Below, piece by piece: positions 35,780-49,200 of a DNA stretch of 64,000 bases. The notes under the pieces are model-generated. The model ran no database searches and was not told where the DNA came from. It was given only the letters and a program-made list of their open reading frames with translations. Source of the stretch: Macrotis lagotis (Eukaryota > Chordata > Mammalia > Peramelemorphia > Peramelidae); the NCBI RefSeq assembly GCF_037893015.1, contig NC_133666.1, positions 2,261,467 to 2,325,466 of the forward strand. The letters are read 5' to 3'. The number at the start of each line of letters is the position of its first letter. The stretch's first letter is position 1. The position numbers and the translations under genes are program-made.

Positions 35780-36334
35780 TCCACATGAGTCATGTGGAGA
35801 AAGAAGAATTAGAGCAAAAGGAAAATAAACCACAAGAAAGAAAAATCAAAAAGCAAGTTTTCCAAAGTGAATCTAATCTGCGGCTCAGGCCTACATTTGG
35901 CCTCCGGCCTGAGTTCAGCCTGTGGTCTGTGTTTGACCTCCATGGTTCTTTCTCAATTTGTGGACTGCATGGCCCATACCAAGACAGATCACTCTTTCTC
36001 CTTCCCCTAGGCTTGGAGTAGGGAAAGCAAGTCATGGCTCTAACCAGGGCAGGGTATGAGGCCATCTTTGACAGGATGGAGGTATGGGTCCAGTTTCACA
36101 GGAGAAACTGGGGAAGAATCACAGAAGACAAGGGGAGGTTTGGGCCCGGCCTGGCCTGGCCTGGCAAAAGACCAGCCCAGAGGTAGAGAAACCAACCAAG
36201 ACTAGGAGCCATTGTCCTCGTTAGCACTCAGGGATGATTTGGGGAAGGGGTCAAGGGGATTCTTGCCACTGTAGCTCCAAGGCCAATTCTCGCAGTGGCA
36301 AGCTTTGGACTGTTTCAGAAGGGCTACAGAGCAC

Positions 36335-38550
36335 CAACAGGGAGGAGGCCACAGGGAGGAACCCATATGGAGGAGATCACACGGAGGAGCCCACATGGAA
36401 TTGCCCACAGTGAGGAGCCAACATGGAAGAATCCATATGGAGCAACCCACACGGAGGAGCGCACATGGAAGAGCCCCAATGGAAAAATCCACAGGGAAGA
36501 CCCAGCAGGGAGAAGCCTCCATGGAAGAGCCCACATGGAGGGGCCCACATGGAAGAGCCCACAAGAAGTGGCCCACGTGGAACAACCCACATGGAGGAAC
36601 CCACAGGGAGGAGCCCACATGGAGGAACCCACAGAAAGGAGCCCACAAGGAGCGGCCCACATGGAACTGCCCACAGGGATGTCACAGGGAGGAGCCTACA
36701 TGGAAGAGCCCACATGGAAGAGCCTGCATGGAGCAGCCCACGTGGAGGGGCCCGCATGGAATTGCCCACATGGAAGAGCACAAAGGGAAGAGCACACATG
36801 GGAGAGCCCACATGGAGGAACACAGATAGAGGAGCCCACATGGAATTGCCCACAGGGATTTCACAGGGAGAAGCCAACATGGAAGAGAACACATGGAGCA
36901 GCCCACATGGAGGTGCGCACATGGAGGGACCCACAGCACACAGGGAAGAGCCTACCCGGAAGAGCCTACATTGAGGAACACACAGGGAGGAGTCCACATG
37001 TAATTGCCCACAGGGATTTCACAGGGAGGAGCCAACATGGAAGAGCCCACAAGGAAGAGCACACAAGGAAGACCGCACATGGATGAACACATAGGCTAAA
37101 CAATATGTTATTGCCCACAGGGATGTCACAGGGAGAAGTCAACATGGAAGAGCCCACATGGAGTAACCCACATGGAAGAGCAAAGAGGGAAGAGCACACA
37201 GGGAAGAGTCTACATGGAAGAGCCCAAATGGAGGAACACACAGGGAGGAGCCCACATGGATTTGCCCACAGGGATGATACAGGCTGGAGCCAACATGGAA
37301 GAGCCCACAGGGAATAACCCATAAGGAGCAGCCCACATAGAGGGGCCCACATGAAAGAATCAACATGGAAGAACACACGGGGAAAAGCCTACATGGAAGA
37401 GCACACATGGAGTAACAAAACAGGGAGGAGACCACATGGAATAACCCACAGAGAAGAGCACACATGGAAGAGCCCACACAGATGAACACACAAAGAGGAG
37501 TCCACATGGAATTTCTCACAGGGATGTCACAGGGAGGAGCCAACATGGAAGAGCCCACTTGGAAGAGCACACAGGGAAGAATCTACTTTGAAGAGCCCAT
37601 ACTGAGTAACACACATGGAGGGGCCCACATGGAAGAGCCCACAGGGAAGAGCCCACAGGGAAGAGTCTACATGGAATTGTAGGAGGAGCCCACATGGAAT
37701 TGCCCACAAGGATGTCACAGGGAGGAGCCAACATGGAAGAATCCACATGGAGGGGCCCACGTGGAGCTCCCACAAGGAAGAGCACACAGGGAAAAGCCCA
37801 TAAGGAAGAGCCCAAATGGAGCTGCCCACATGGAAGAGCCCACATGGAAGAGCACACAGGGAAGAGCCCACACAGACAAACACACAGAGAGGAGCACACA
37901 TGGACTCGCCCACATGGATGTCACAGGGAGGAGCCAACATAGAAGAGCCCACGTGGAGGGGCCCACTTGAATGAGCCCTTATGGAAGAATCCACACAGAA
38001 GACCCTAGAGGAAGGAGCCTACATGGAAGAGCTCACATGGAGGGGCTCACATGGAAGTGCCCATATGGAAGAATCCACATGGAAAACCCCACAGGGTGGA
38101 GCCTACATGGAAAAGCCCACATGGGGGAACCCAAAGTGAAGAGCCTACAGGGAGGAGGTCAGATGGAGGAGCCAACATGGAAGTGTCCACATGGAAGGGG
38201 CCCACATGGAAGAGCCCACATAGAGGAGCACACAAGGAAGAGCCTACATGGAAGAGCCCACATGGGGGAACACACAGGGAGGAGCCCACATAGAATAGCC
38301 CACATGGAGGAATCCACAGGGAGGACCCCACAGGGAGGGGCCCACATGGAAGAGCCCACTGGGAGGAGGCCAAAGGGAGGGGGCCACAGGGAGGAGCCTA
38401 TATAGAAGTGCCCACATGGAAGAGCCCCTACATGGAGGAGCCTACATGGAAGTGCCACATGGACGAACTCACAGTAAGGTGGTCACAGGGCTAAGGGAAG
38501 AGCCCACAGGGAGGAGCCCACAGGGAGGGTGCCACAGAGACAGATGATAT
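36335..38550. repeat. 2.2-kb minisatellite, unit about 15 bp (GAGCCCACATGGAAG)
   Basis: More than a hundred diverged copies of a 15-bp unit built from CCCACATGGA(A/G)GAG and CCCACAGGGAGGAG variants. Because 15 is a multiple of three and the unit has no stop, frames are open for 60-263 codons on both strands; these are repeat artefacts. A longer block (TTGCCCACAGGGATGTCACAGGGAGGAGCC-type, split as TTGCCCACAGGG and ATGTCACAGGGAGGAGCC) recurs near 36668, 36847, 37003, 37112, 37262, 37513, 37701 and 37909. It begins about 1 kb past the F8 stop codon. Confidence 0.93.
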
Positions 38551-38849
38551 CTTGAAAGGCAGTTAAAAGATTAGGAAAGGCCTTGAAAGCTAAAAATTTT
38601 AGCAAAAAAATATAGATTTCCTATGATCTGCAAGTCACACATTTTGGCTAGGATGTTTCCAGAACATTTTATCTTTTTTGAGGGTGTTCTTCCAGACAGT
38701 GACTGGTGAGATTTTTCTGTTTCCACTCTGTCCTCTGGTCCTAAAAGAACTGGGCAGTGTTCTTTTAGGATTGCTTTGTCTTCTTCATCACCATCACCAC
38801 TGAAAACCACCATCACCAATAGCTCCCAAGAGAGAAAAAAAAATCTCCA

Positions 38850-39010
38850 ATCTCAATCTCTTTCTTTTCCTTCCCCCTTTCCTATTCTCCTTTCTCTCCC
38901 TCCCTCTCTCTCCCTCTCCCTGGCCTTTCCCTCATTCCCTAGCTCTTTCCCTCTTTTCCTTCTCTCCATTCTTCCCCCTCTCCTTCTCCTCCCATCTGGC
39001 TTTCTCTTCT
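38850..39010 (+). repeat. Polypyrimidine tract
   Basis: About 160 bp of almost pure C/T (CTCTCCCTCCCT words), within or just beyond the F8 3' UTR; purine-rich on the F8 sense strand. Confidence 0.8.
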
Positions 39011-39049
39011 TTTTCAAACCCCTTTTCTCACATCCCCCCCCCCCAAGAT

Positions 39050-39577
39050 ATGTATTCTGTCTGAGCAGTTTAATAGAAAAGCTCAACCAAGGAAGGCTGC
39101 TTCCTAGACCACACTAAAGAATTGATGGGGGGGGGCTCTCCTGGCTGTTAGTCATGATTGAAAGCACTTGGACTTCCTCAGCCCCCCCCCCCCAGACTGG
39201 GGAACATCAATCAACAGCAGTATGTTGGGAGAGCCAGGGGAGTTTAATGGGGTGCTAAAATTGTCACAGAGAATCCACCTACCCCCGCCCCACAGACCTC
39301 CCCGACAAAAACCAGTGAGGCCCTCCATGGCAGAGCCAGCTTCTTGTACTCGACACCCTCTAGCTGTGCTAGGGGGATTAAAGGCTGGAAGAAGGGGGTA
39401 CCTTCCTTTCTCTTACCCCCAAAGGCAGCCTCAAGATAGTCAGGAACAGCTGAAAAGGATGGGCATCACATCACCACCACCCTAATAGCCGGGGGTCTGA
39501 GGTGTGGGGAAGAGAAAGGGGTGGCCGACTAGAAGGGGAAGGTGTTAGGAGACAGGTATGGGAAGGGGTCCAACCCA
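39050..39577 (-). other. F8: Probable F8 3' UTR; extent uncertain
   Basis: Sequence after the F8 stop. No AATAAA was found on the minus strand for more than 1 kb. ATTAAA hexamers occur at 39248-39243 and 39074-39069; the second is followed by a G/T-rich stretch. As I recall it, the human 3' UTR is about 1.8 kb, so the transcript could instead run into the minisatellite at 36.3-38.55 kb. RNA data would decide. Confidence 0.35.
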
Positions 39578-39733
39578 TCAGTACAACTGCTGGGTGTCAC
39601 AACCCATAACCTCCATCCTCAAAGCGATTTGGTTAGCCCAGGTCCGGGGGTGAATCCTCAGGTATCTGGTGAACAGTGGAGGCTTTACAGTGTTCACCAC
39701 GGGGCTGGAATAATCCTGGTTGCCCTTGAAGAT
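39578..39733 (-). CDS. F8: F8 exon 26, coding part with stop codon
   Basis: 156 bp of coding sequence after acceptor [25 protein letters not shown] and [13 protein letters not shown] [18 protein letters not shown], then TGA at 39578-39580. The 51 codons equal the human count and the protein ends one tyrosine after the C2 closing segment, as in human. Confidence 0.97.
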   Translation of the reverse strand: MFKGNQDYSSPVVNTVKPPLFTRYLRIHPRTWANQIALRMEVMGCDTQQLY

Positions 39734-42700
39734 CTGAAAGAAAAAGGTGTTTTTTGACTCAGCACGAAGCAGAGGGAACATAGTGGAAACCCTTGACTTT
39801 GGCCAAGTGGAGGAGACAGGAGGAAGGCTGAGCAGATCCCAAATGTCATACTAAGATAGAGGCAACTAGGAAGGATTGGCAACGTGAGTCTGGGTCACAA
39901 GTGTGGCTGTCACTGGGCCTCACTTCCTTCAGCAGAAAAGGAGCGGGATGGTTGGGATGGACGACCTTCCGATCCCCTGCCAGGTAGACCAATTTGGAGC
40001 CTCAAGGATCCGAAAAACACAACCCCCCCCCCCCAGCAAGAGGGTGGAGAAGAAGGACCAAAAGTTCTCCAGTCCCTCTGGGAGTTGTCACCACCAAGAG
40101 GGTGTCCTTTAGCCATCGCCAGCCCCAGGCTGGAGGAGGTGGGTCCTCTCCTGGAGATCTGCCTCGTGGCCTCTCAGGGGCTGTGGCTGGGGGAGCCCTT
40201 GGGGCTCTTCTTACAAGAGTGCTTTGATAGGCATTAAATAAACTAGCCAGGGCTCTCAGAGAAACAGAGGCTATTCAAAATGTTTCAACAACAAAGCTCA
40301 ACAACTTGGGGTCACTGAGGCCAGGGCAAGAGCCTCTCTGCCTTCAATCTTGCTTTCTGCACCTCTCCCCTTTCCCCTGGCTGTGGGGTCCAGCCCCTTC
40401 CCCTTGCCAAGCCTCCCTCTCTAGACAGCTTCGTTTCTCCCATGACTGTAGGAAGAGTCCAATTCTGTCTCTGGCACTCCCTGGATGTATGACTTTGGAA
40501 AAGTCACTCGATCTGCTAAGCTTCAGTTTCTTCATGTGTAAAATGAATGAATGGAAAAGTATTAAGTGCTCACTAAGATTTCTGTTCTAATGGGGAAAAG
40601 AGGTTTTGGCCACAAGTTGAGTGGGAAGGAAGGCAAGCCCTACAGTCCTTAGGGTATACTGGCAAAGCACACAGGGACACCCATTTCCACTGAGCTGTTT
40701 AATGGCACCAAGGCTTTTGGTGATGAGGACTTCTTTTCCTACCCCCTCAGTCCCTTCAGATGGATGATGGCTGACCCAGATGATGGATGGTGGACAGAGC
40801 TGGTCTGGAAGGAGGCCCAGCAGCCTGGGGGGTGGCAGGGTGGGAGGGAGATGGCAGGCCCTGTCACCACAGGGGCTGCTCTTTCTTAGCCAGATGGCTT
40901 GGAGGCTTAGCCTTAGAAGCAGGCTTGGGGTTTGGGGGTGATTGGTGTAGTGGTGATGGCATCTGTCTGTGAGCTTCCCCTGCTCCTTTGGGTGCCATCC
41001 TGCTCCACAAGGGGCATTTGGCGGGGATGTTGACCATGGGAGCCTTAGAGGATGGGCCCAACTTTTCCCAAAGAGCCTAATGGACATACCCAAGGTCACA
41101 TGGGATCAGGGACCAGCCTCCTGACTACCCATCTAGCCCTGGGACAATTATTGTATCCCCACTTCACATAGCTGGTCCTCTTTCCTTTTCCTGGGTGTCC
41201 CCACTTGCTTCATTTAAAGGGTAGATCCTTTTTGGATGGTGGGCTTTGAACTTTCTGTTAAGGTTGGGCTCTTCCCACCTGGGGATGAGGGTCACAGGTT
41301 CAAGCTTCAGGTGCCATCTTGGTGCTGTTTTCAGAGCTTGTGTGGGGGCTTTGGAAGTTTTCAGTCCCTTCCAAGGGGGTAGGATCTGGGGCCTAGGGTG
41401 GTCACTGCTCTCCTGATCTGTGCTCTGAGCTTCACCTAGAAAGGACCCCTGTAAGCACTAGTGTTCCTTTCTGGCTTGGAATTGGGACTAGGACCCCTAT
41501 AATTCCTCCTCTCTGCCATGGAACTGCCTGGGGATGGGCACCAGAATAGCACCATACCTAGTGCCAGTATGGGGCACTCTTTTTTCTTTTTTTAAAAAAT
41601 TTTTTATTTAAGGCAGTGGGGTTCAATGACTTGCCCAAGGTCACCCAGCTAGGTCGTTATGAAGTGTCCAAGGCCAGATTCAAACTCGGGTTCTCCTGAC
41701 TCCAGGGCTGGTACTCTATCCACTGCTCCACCTAGTCGCCCTGGCCGAGAATTCTTGAAAGTGCTGCTGCTGCTGCTGCTGCTGCTACTGTCACTGTCTC
41801 CAAGAGCACCACTGCTCTTGCCATTTACCCGGAAATGAGCTCCAGGCCCATCTATCTCCTGTTGGGGCCCACACCGCGTCTTTGGGTCTGCCAAGTTGTC
41901 TTGGGCTTGGAAAACACCTCACCCAACCTTTTGTTGGCTCTGCCACTCCAGAATTCCATGCCTACCTGATTTTCAAGGTCTTTGGAGCAGAATTCTGGGA
42001 GACTTGGGTTAGGTTTCCACCTCTATTCCACCATCTTGGCACCCCCCCCCCCTTGTTCCCTTTTGAAGATAGGACCACAGCCTATTGTCCTGGCCTCCAA
42101 GATGGGCCATAGAGCCCATAGCTGATTCCATAGCCAAGCCCAGTCAGTAGCTCTCTCAGGCCCTGGGGTGGCTGTTTGGGCCAGGCCACTGGGTTGTGTG
42201 CTACGAATGCAAAAGAGAGGAAACAAGAGTTTCTGCCCTCAAGGAGCTTCCAATCTAATGGGAGAGACAACAGGCTGTGAACTGACAAGATCCCTCCCAG
42301 TGTAAGTGGGAAGGAATCACAGAGGGAAGTATGGTGGAGGGGGCGGGGTGGGGGGAAGCAGGCCAGAAGACCTGCACAGAAGAGGCTGGGTTGAGAAAGG
42401 GAGGCCATCCCCACCATGGAGGACAGCCAGTGCCAAAGTAGTGAGTAGGGAGGTGGAGAGGTCACAGAGACATCAGATTTGATTTTAGAGGGAATAGGGA
42501 GCCACTGGAGTTCAACAGGTATTAGGGAGGTGACAAGGTCAAACTGTACTTTCAGAAGACCCCTCTGAAGTGTCAGCATGGCCTTCTGGGCCTCTGCCGG
42601 GCTGAATTCTGAAGCCTGTCTGCTCTGGGTATTTTCCATTTAGTCTCAAGACAGGAGTGTGGGCCGTGGCCTGAGAGGCAAAATCCCAAGTGCCTCAACA

Positions 42701-43172
42701 TCCAACAAGACATATCCTCGAATTTTACAAATACAGAAACTGAGGCCCAAGAGCAAACAGGTGAGAAACCAGGACCTTTAAGTGCCAATCCAATGTGCTC
42801 TGACTCCAAATGGATCAGCTGCTTCATCAATCAACTCAGCCCAAGGATGCCCTGGCCTTCGGGGGGGGGCCCTGTGTCCACATACAAGTGGGGCACAGAA
42901 TGGGGGGGCAGGGGGTGGACAGTGGGGGGGGAGAGACAGAAGGGGAGGAAAAAAGAGAAAAGGAGATAGAGACAGAGACAAAGAGAGAAACAGAGACAGA
43001 AAGACAGAGATAGGAAATAGACACAGAGAAAGAGAGAGAGAGACAAAGAGAGTCAGAGGGAGAGAGAATCAGAGAGGGAGAGAGAGAGAGAAACAGGGAT
43101 AGAGAGAGAGACAGGGATAGAGACAGAGAGATAGACAGATAGATAAATAGATGGAGACAGAGAGACAGAGAC

Positions 43173-43210
<38 letters not shown>

Positions 43211-46200
43211 GCAAGAGAGAGACAGGGACAGAGACAGAGAAACAGGGATAGAGAAAGAGAGACAGACAGACAGACACGGACAGAAAGACAGAGAGAGACA
43301 GACAGACAGACAGAGACGGACAGAGAGAGAGACAGACAGACAGACGGACAGACAGAGACACAGATGGAAAAAGACAGATACAGAGAGACAGAGAGAAGAG
43401 TGGGGAAGAGTGATGGAGAGAGAGCACAAGAGGAAAATCCCTGAGCAGGCCTAGCTGAAGCCAGATTAGCAGTGTCCTCCCTCAGCCCCCCTGCCTCCCT
43501 TCTCCCTCCCTGTCCTCCAAGGTGTGTGGGAGGTCAGGCTAGAACCTTCTGCCAAGGCAGTCTTAGTCTTGGAGGCCATAGTTGCTATTAGTTAACTGGA
43601 TAAGGAAAGGTGAGAAGGAATCTCCTGGCCAGCCCAGGAGGTGGCACTTCAGTGTCCCGCCAAGGCTCTTGGCTCCCCAGTTTGAGTAAGTCCAGGTTCT
43701 GCCTTTGTGGAGAGGTCCAAGAGCTGGAGGCTTCTGCCTTCCTTGGACCCTGTGGCCATGTCCCTTCAGATCAAGCTCCTTGAGGTCTTTAACCCCCACC
43801 CCTTCTGATGCCCCATCAGTAAAGCACTTAGGTGCCAATGGAGTCCTTGTTCCTTTCCTCCATGCCCCTACAACCCTCCATTGGGTGCTAGGTCACTGGA
43901 TTGCTTGCCATGGCCCAGCCAGACTCAAAAGGACTTTCTCTCATTTCTCCCAGACTCAACTTACCTTTACTTTGTTATCCTGCCGATAAAAGGTCCAGTG
44001 CCGGCCGTCCTGGCTACTTGCCAGCAAGAACTCCTTGACGTACATGCTGGTGAGGATAGACTTGACTCCCTGGGTTACCACCGCGGTGACCTTCATCAGC
44101 TTCCGGAAATCCATCTGAAGCCATTCCTTCTGCCCATTCTCCTGGGGAGGAACATGATTGGGCTATGGGCCACCCTCTCCAAGAAGTTGAGGGGAAAGGG
44201 GGAGGCCTCCATCCCTGGACCTCATCCACACACTGATGTTGCAGGAAGCTGCCCAACTGGCTTTCAACCAGGGCTACTCCAACAGGGGCCCCAAAACACA
44301 GAGGCTCCATCACTGAAGCTTCAGCCCTCCCAGGGCTTTATCTCTGGCAGCCCCTTGTGAGTTGGGCTCTTCTCTAGATGGCACCAGTGCCCACACGATG
44401 GTAAACCTTCCATCATCTGCCCACCCCCAATCTGAGATCCAGGAACACGGGCCTCATCTATCTCCTGACTCAGGGCTTTTTCTCTGCTGGGTCCCCCAGG
44501 CCTGGAATGCTCCCCACCCCCATTCTCATCTCTGTCTCCTAGCTTCCTTCAAGTCCCTTCTCCTCTTCTACAGGATGCCTTCCTCAATCTCTCTTAAATG
44601 CTAGTGAGTCCCCCCACCCCCACCTTCCATCCTCCAATTGATTATGTCCAGTGTCTTGGGTTTATAGCTGGTCCCTTGCACTTGGAGATCAGCATCTCTC
44701 TCGGTATCACCAGTATGTGTTTAATTGATGACTTGCCCCGGGAGTTGGTTGACAGGTAGTCTCAGGATGAAAGCAAAACAAAACGGGCAAAGGGATGAGG
44801 GATGTGGAGATGGCTGCTCGGGTAGGGAGATTGTGTAGGAGGGCAGGTAGGCCTATAGGAGAAGTAGGGGGCCTTCCTTGGTCATCCACCTGTAATTGTC
44901 TCTCCTGAGGGTGTCTGAAGAACCTCCATTGACTACTTACCTGGGGCCTCCAAGCATTACTTCGACCCTCCAGGTTAAGTCGGGCTTGGGAAGGGGCCCA
45001 GGTGGCAAACACGTTGGCCTTGTGGGATGAAGCCGTGAGCTGGGCATCAGAGATGCCTCGATTTTCCATGCCCAGTGGCAGACTGCAGCCTGGATGGAGG
45101 GGGGAGGGGAAGGGGGAGTCACTGGCAAGGTTGGCAGGCTTGCATCCGGAGGGCATCCACTCCCTCTGTTCTGTGGGCTTATAGTCTCACTACCTTCCAC
45201 CCTTTCCCAAGCTCTTGGATGATGAATTTAGATCCTATGTTGAGAAGCTACCCCATGATCTTGGGCATGGTGGCCCAGATGGACAGGGACTCTGGGTACT
45301 CACTGTCCAGTGGACAGCCAAGCAGCTCCATGCGTAGGGTGCTGCGTACACTGAAGTAGGAGGGCTGGAGGCGGATGTATTGGGCCAGGAGGGGAGGATC
45401 AAAGACATTTTCTTTGATGCCCGATGCATCGACGTTCCCAAAGAAGACCTACAAGATGGTGAATAGGATGAGGGAAGGAGCCATAGGTAGTGAGGAAGGT
45501 TGGGAGGACAGGTAGGCCCATGGGACAAATGGGGGGTGGTCTTCCCAGGCCTTCCTAGACTAACCTGCTTGGCTTGCCCAGAGACTCCCCAACCTAGGGG
45601 AGCAGAGTCCCAAACTATCTCCTCCCCTGTCTTGGACCCATTGCTCTCATCCCCAAGGCAATTTTCTTCTCCTCCCTGTGGCCCTTGTGCCCACACCAAC
45701 TTTCTGTGCAACTCTTGAGGCCATACTGGGTTCATTCCTATACTTGCCTTTCCCTGCTCTACTCCATTGGCTCTGGTTCCCAGATCATCATGGTCCTCCC
45801 ATCCCCACGGTTCTCATTCCCTTGGGCGATCTCTTGTCTCCCAACAGAGTTGGCAAGAAGTTGAGGCCCCAGGTTGTTCTCTCTCTCTGGTCTATCTCTC
45901 CCTCTCTCCCTCTCAGTTTTTCCATTGCCTTCCTATCTGACCCCTCTCTTGTCCCCCCCCCCCCCACACACACTACTAGTCCAGATCCATTGTAGCACAG
46001 CATTCCATAGGCAAAGGAAAGGTCAAGGTGCATCCTCCTGCTGATGGAGGAGAGTATGCCTCTGAGCAAAGTCAGCATCTCTAAGCCTCAATGCAGAGCA
46101 GCTGTGTTTACACTCAGCCCCCTGTCTTTGGGGCCTGGATTCTCTCTGGGTTGTCTACTATTGGTATAACCACCCACCCTCCCACCCAGCACCCACCCAG

Positions 46201-49200
46201 CAAGTAGAGTAAGTACCCCAAGCTGTCTCCTCAGACCTCCAGTCCTGACTCTCCCCATTCCATCAGTCCAAGTCTCCCTCATCTCAATCTTCTATCTGCC
46301 TCTTTCCAGTTGTACCTTCACAGCCCCAAGTTCTATGCTTTGGAACCTGACAAGTAGCATCTCCCATCTCCCTTCCATGTAAGTGGGCCCTTGAGCTGTC
46401 CTGGATAATCTTCTTTTTCTACAGAGGCAGCTGAAACTCACCCAAAGAGGCTGAGGGATTCAGCAAACTTATGTCTATACACGATGTATGCATATGTATC
46501 TAGGAGATAAGTGTGATACAAACATGTGCTGATATTTGCGATGTATGTGGCATCTGCATGGTCCTCCTGTCCTGGCAGTTCTTGCTCCCTTGACCAATCT
46601 CTTGTCTCCCCATGGAGTTGGCATGGCAGTGATGCCCCAGGGGTATTTAAAGACATCAATACATATATATCTAGGGTGCATACATGGTCTATACCTTGCT
46701 TTTCTGGGATGTAGATGGGCTATGTGTTTATAGAGTGCATATGTGTGGTGCATGTGAGATATCAAGAAATAGTTATAGCGTGTGGTTTTGATATGGTGCA
46801 TGGTGTGTGTATGGTAAGTATGTAGGTGTTCCACATGTATGGTGTGTTTGTGGCACATATGTAATACAGAGTCTTATACATGAGTGAAGATATGCATCGC
46901 ATTACATGTGTACACACATGCACATGCACACACATGCATGGTGTGATGAATCTGGTATGTAGGCAGTGTCTATGTGGTATATTAGCGGTGCACATGTACA
47001 CACATGTGTATTGGCAGTACACACATGTGCCATGCATGTAACATGTGTGGGGTGGAGGTAGTGTGTCTATGGTATCCAATGCACTCCTAGACAGACATCT
47101 CTCTATGTGTCTATAGCCACATAGAGAATGATGCATAGTTGGCCAAGAGGAAGTGGGGACATGACAGATATCTGCTCTATGCATAGTGTCTCTGCAGGTA
47201 GTGTATTCACCATCTGCATGGGCTGCATATAGAGTGCAGATGTGATGGGTATGGACACACATGGATGTGGCGGGGACACATATGGGCTGTGTGGGTTATG
47301 CATAGTTCACGCTGACAGCATGTAGGGCACACATAGTCTGTGTGCTATACATGGACACACCCAGCATACCAGTATCCACACACAACACACATGTGGTTGC
47401 ATACCATACATGGCATGTAGTGTGTATGTACGTCCCATATACGGCATGTGTGATGTACATATGATACACATGGGGTATGTATATGTGGTGTGTATGTATG
47501 TGTGTGTAACTATAATCATTATCTCTATACCGTGATCTCTACATGGTATATATGGGGGTGCATATAAGCTATATGTGTGATGTGTATGGGGCATGTATTT
47601 GGGGGGGTGCTATATGGATGATGTTTGTGTGATGTGTCTGGGGTGGGCAGTTGTTTTGACATGATAGATGTGGGATTCTAGATAGCATATGTGGCATGCA
47701 TAGAGCGTGCACATGGCATACACGTGCTATGTGTGGATGTGGATCCATGGTGTAGCTAGGGAATCTATGCAGTGCAGATGGCACATATGTGGCCTGTAGG
47801 GGCTCGATCTTTTGTCTATCTGTTTTCGGTGCTGTATGGGATATTTGGGGTGTACGTATAGATCCCTGGCTGTCCTCAGTGTACAAGGCCTCATAAAGGG
47901 CAGACCCTTTGCACTCTACTCTGCTCTGCTGTTGACCCAAAAAATGCAAAATGAGCTAATGGAAGAGGGCAACAATCATGTAACTTAAAGCTGCTCAAGA
48001 CTCAGGGGGAAGCTGGGGGAGGATTAAAGGAAGCCAGGAGTAGGGGCAGGGACATGCCACAGGGCATGCCAGGACTGAAGGCTACTATCAGGTCACAAGG
48101 AACTGCTGGAGCCGGACTGCAGAATGGGGGTGGGGCAGGACCCATCTCTCTGAATCCTTAATATCTTTGATGGCCTGAGATGAAATCTCATCTGTATTCG
48201 GCAACCGAAGTCATCTCTCCCTTCTCTGGCTTAGACACTCTCTCCAGAGGAGTTTATTTTTGATCCTGGAGGCAATAGGGAACCACTGGAGGTTATTGAG
48301 TGGAGGAGGGGTGACTCAGTGAGATTTGTGTTTTAGGAAGATCACTTTAGTTTCTGAATGCAGGATGGATAGGAGTGGAGAGAGACTTGAGGCTGACAGA
48401 ACCCCCCACCCAGCACCTACTGCAATAGTTCTGGAGTGAACATGAATGCCTAAGAGGACACATGTGAAAAATGCTGTGATAGGAGAAATGCCAAGGGTCA
48501 GCAATGGATCAGATATGGGAGGTGAGTTTGAAGAGTGGAGGATGGCACTGAGGTAGCATGCCATGGTGCCCGGGAGGATGGCGGCATGCCATACAGTAGC
48601 AAGTGAGTTCTGAAGGGGGAGGCTTGAGGGAAGGTTTTGATGCCCAGGGATGTCCAGGTAGGAACATGAAATTGGCAACCCCAGCTTAGGAAGGCATAGT
48701 GAAGTCAATCAGGGATCCAATACAACAGGGCTGCTTACCCCAGTGCCCACAAACTCAATTTAAAAATATTCGAATAAGATTTCAATGTCATTGATTTCCT
48801 TTGAAATCCCATGTACAGATTGAAGTTTAAGAAGAGGGCCCATGGAAGAGAGACTTGAAGACCACCAGCAAAGGATTCTGGGAAAGATTGTTCACAGAGG
48901 AAAGAGCAGTGGCCTAAAAAGCCAAAGGAAACAAAATATAGAAAGTGAAAGAATGGAGAAAGGACTTGGGTCAGGGAAGTCTAAGATGAGACATGAGCTG
49001 CGTCCTAAAGGATGGCTAAGATTCTAGAAGTTGAGGAAATCAAAAGGAGGCATGCCATGTGAGTGGGCCCCTGTGAGCAGATGCTCAGCCAATAGGCCAC
49101 AATATGGGCAACTTGGGCAGGGTTCATCCTCTCCCTGAGCTTTGGGACTGGCTGATCTCTCAGACCCCTTCCTGCTCTTAGAGTCTGTAACTCTAACGGG

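Larger units (their letters stand above)
39734..43964 (-). other. F8: F8 intron 25 (4231 bp)
   Basis: Contains a MIR fragment (40440-40560), a SINE (41592-41742), a (GCT)8 run (41763-41786), part of a dispersed repeat (42470-42600) and the purine microsatellite at 42930-43432. No embedded gene seen. Confidence 0.85.

Noticed and set aside
36202..38458. About twenty overlapping frames of 60-263 codons
   Set aside because: All are readings of the 15-bp minisatellite; its unit has no stop in most frames and no start context or splice signal supports them.
36335..38550. CRISPR-like array
   Set aside because: There are no unique spacers; units abut directly and are diverged, which is a minisatellite in a vertebrate genome.
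42836..43454. Frames of 197, 124 and 97 codons rich in Leu/Ser or Glu/Arg
   Set aside because: They are readings of the purine microsatellite on either strand.
46475..47949. Frames of 127, 166, 95 and 126 codons rich in His, Thr, Cys, Tyr and Met
   Set aside because: They come from the alternating CA/TG/CATG tract and lie in an F8 intron.
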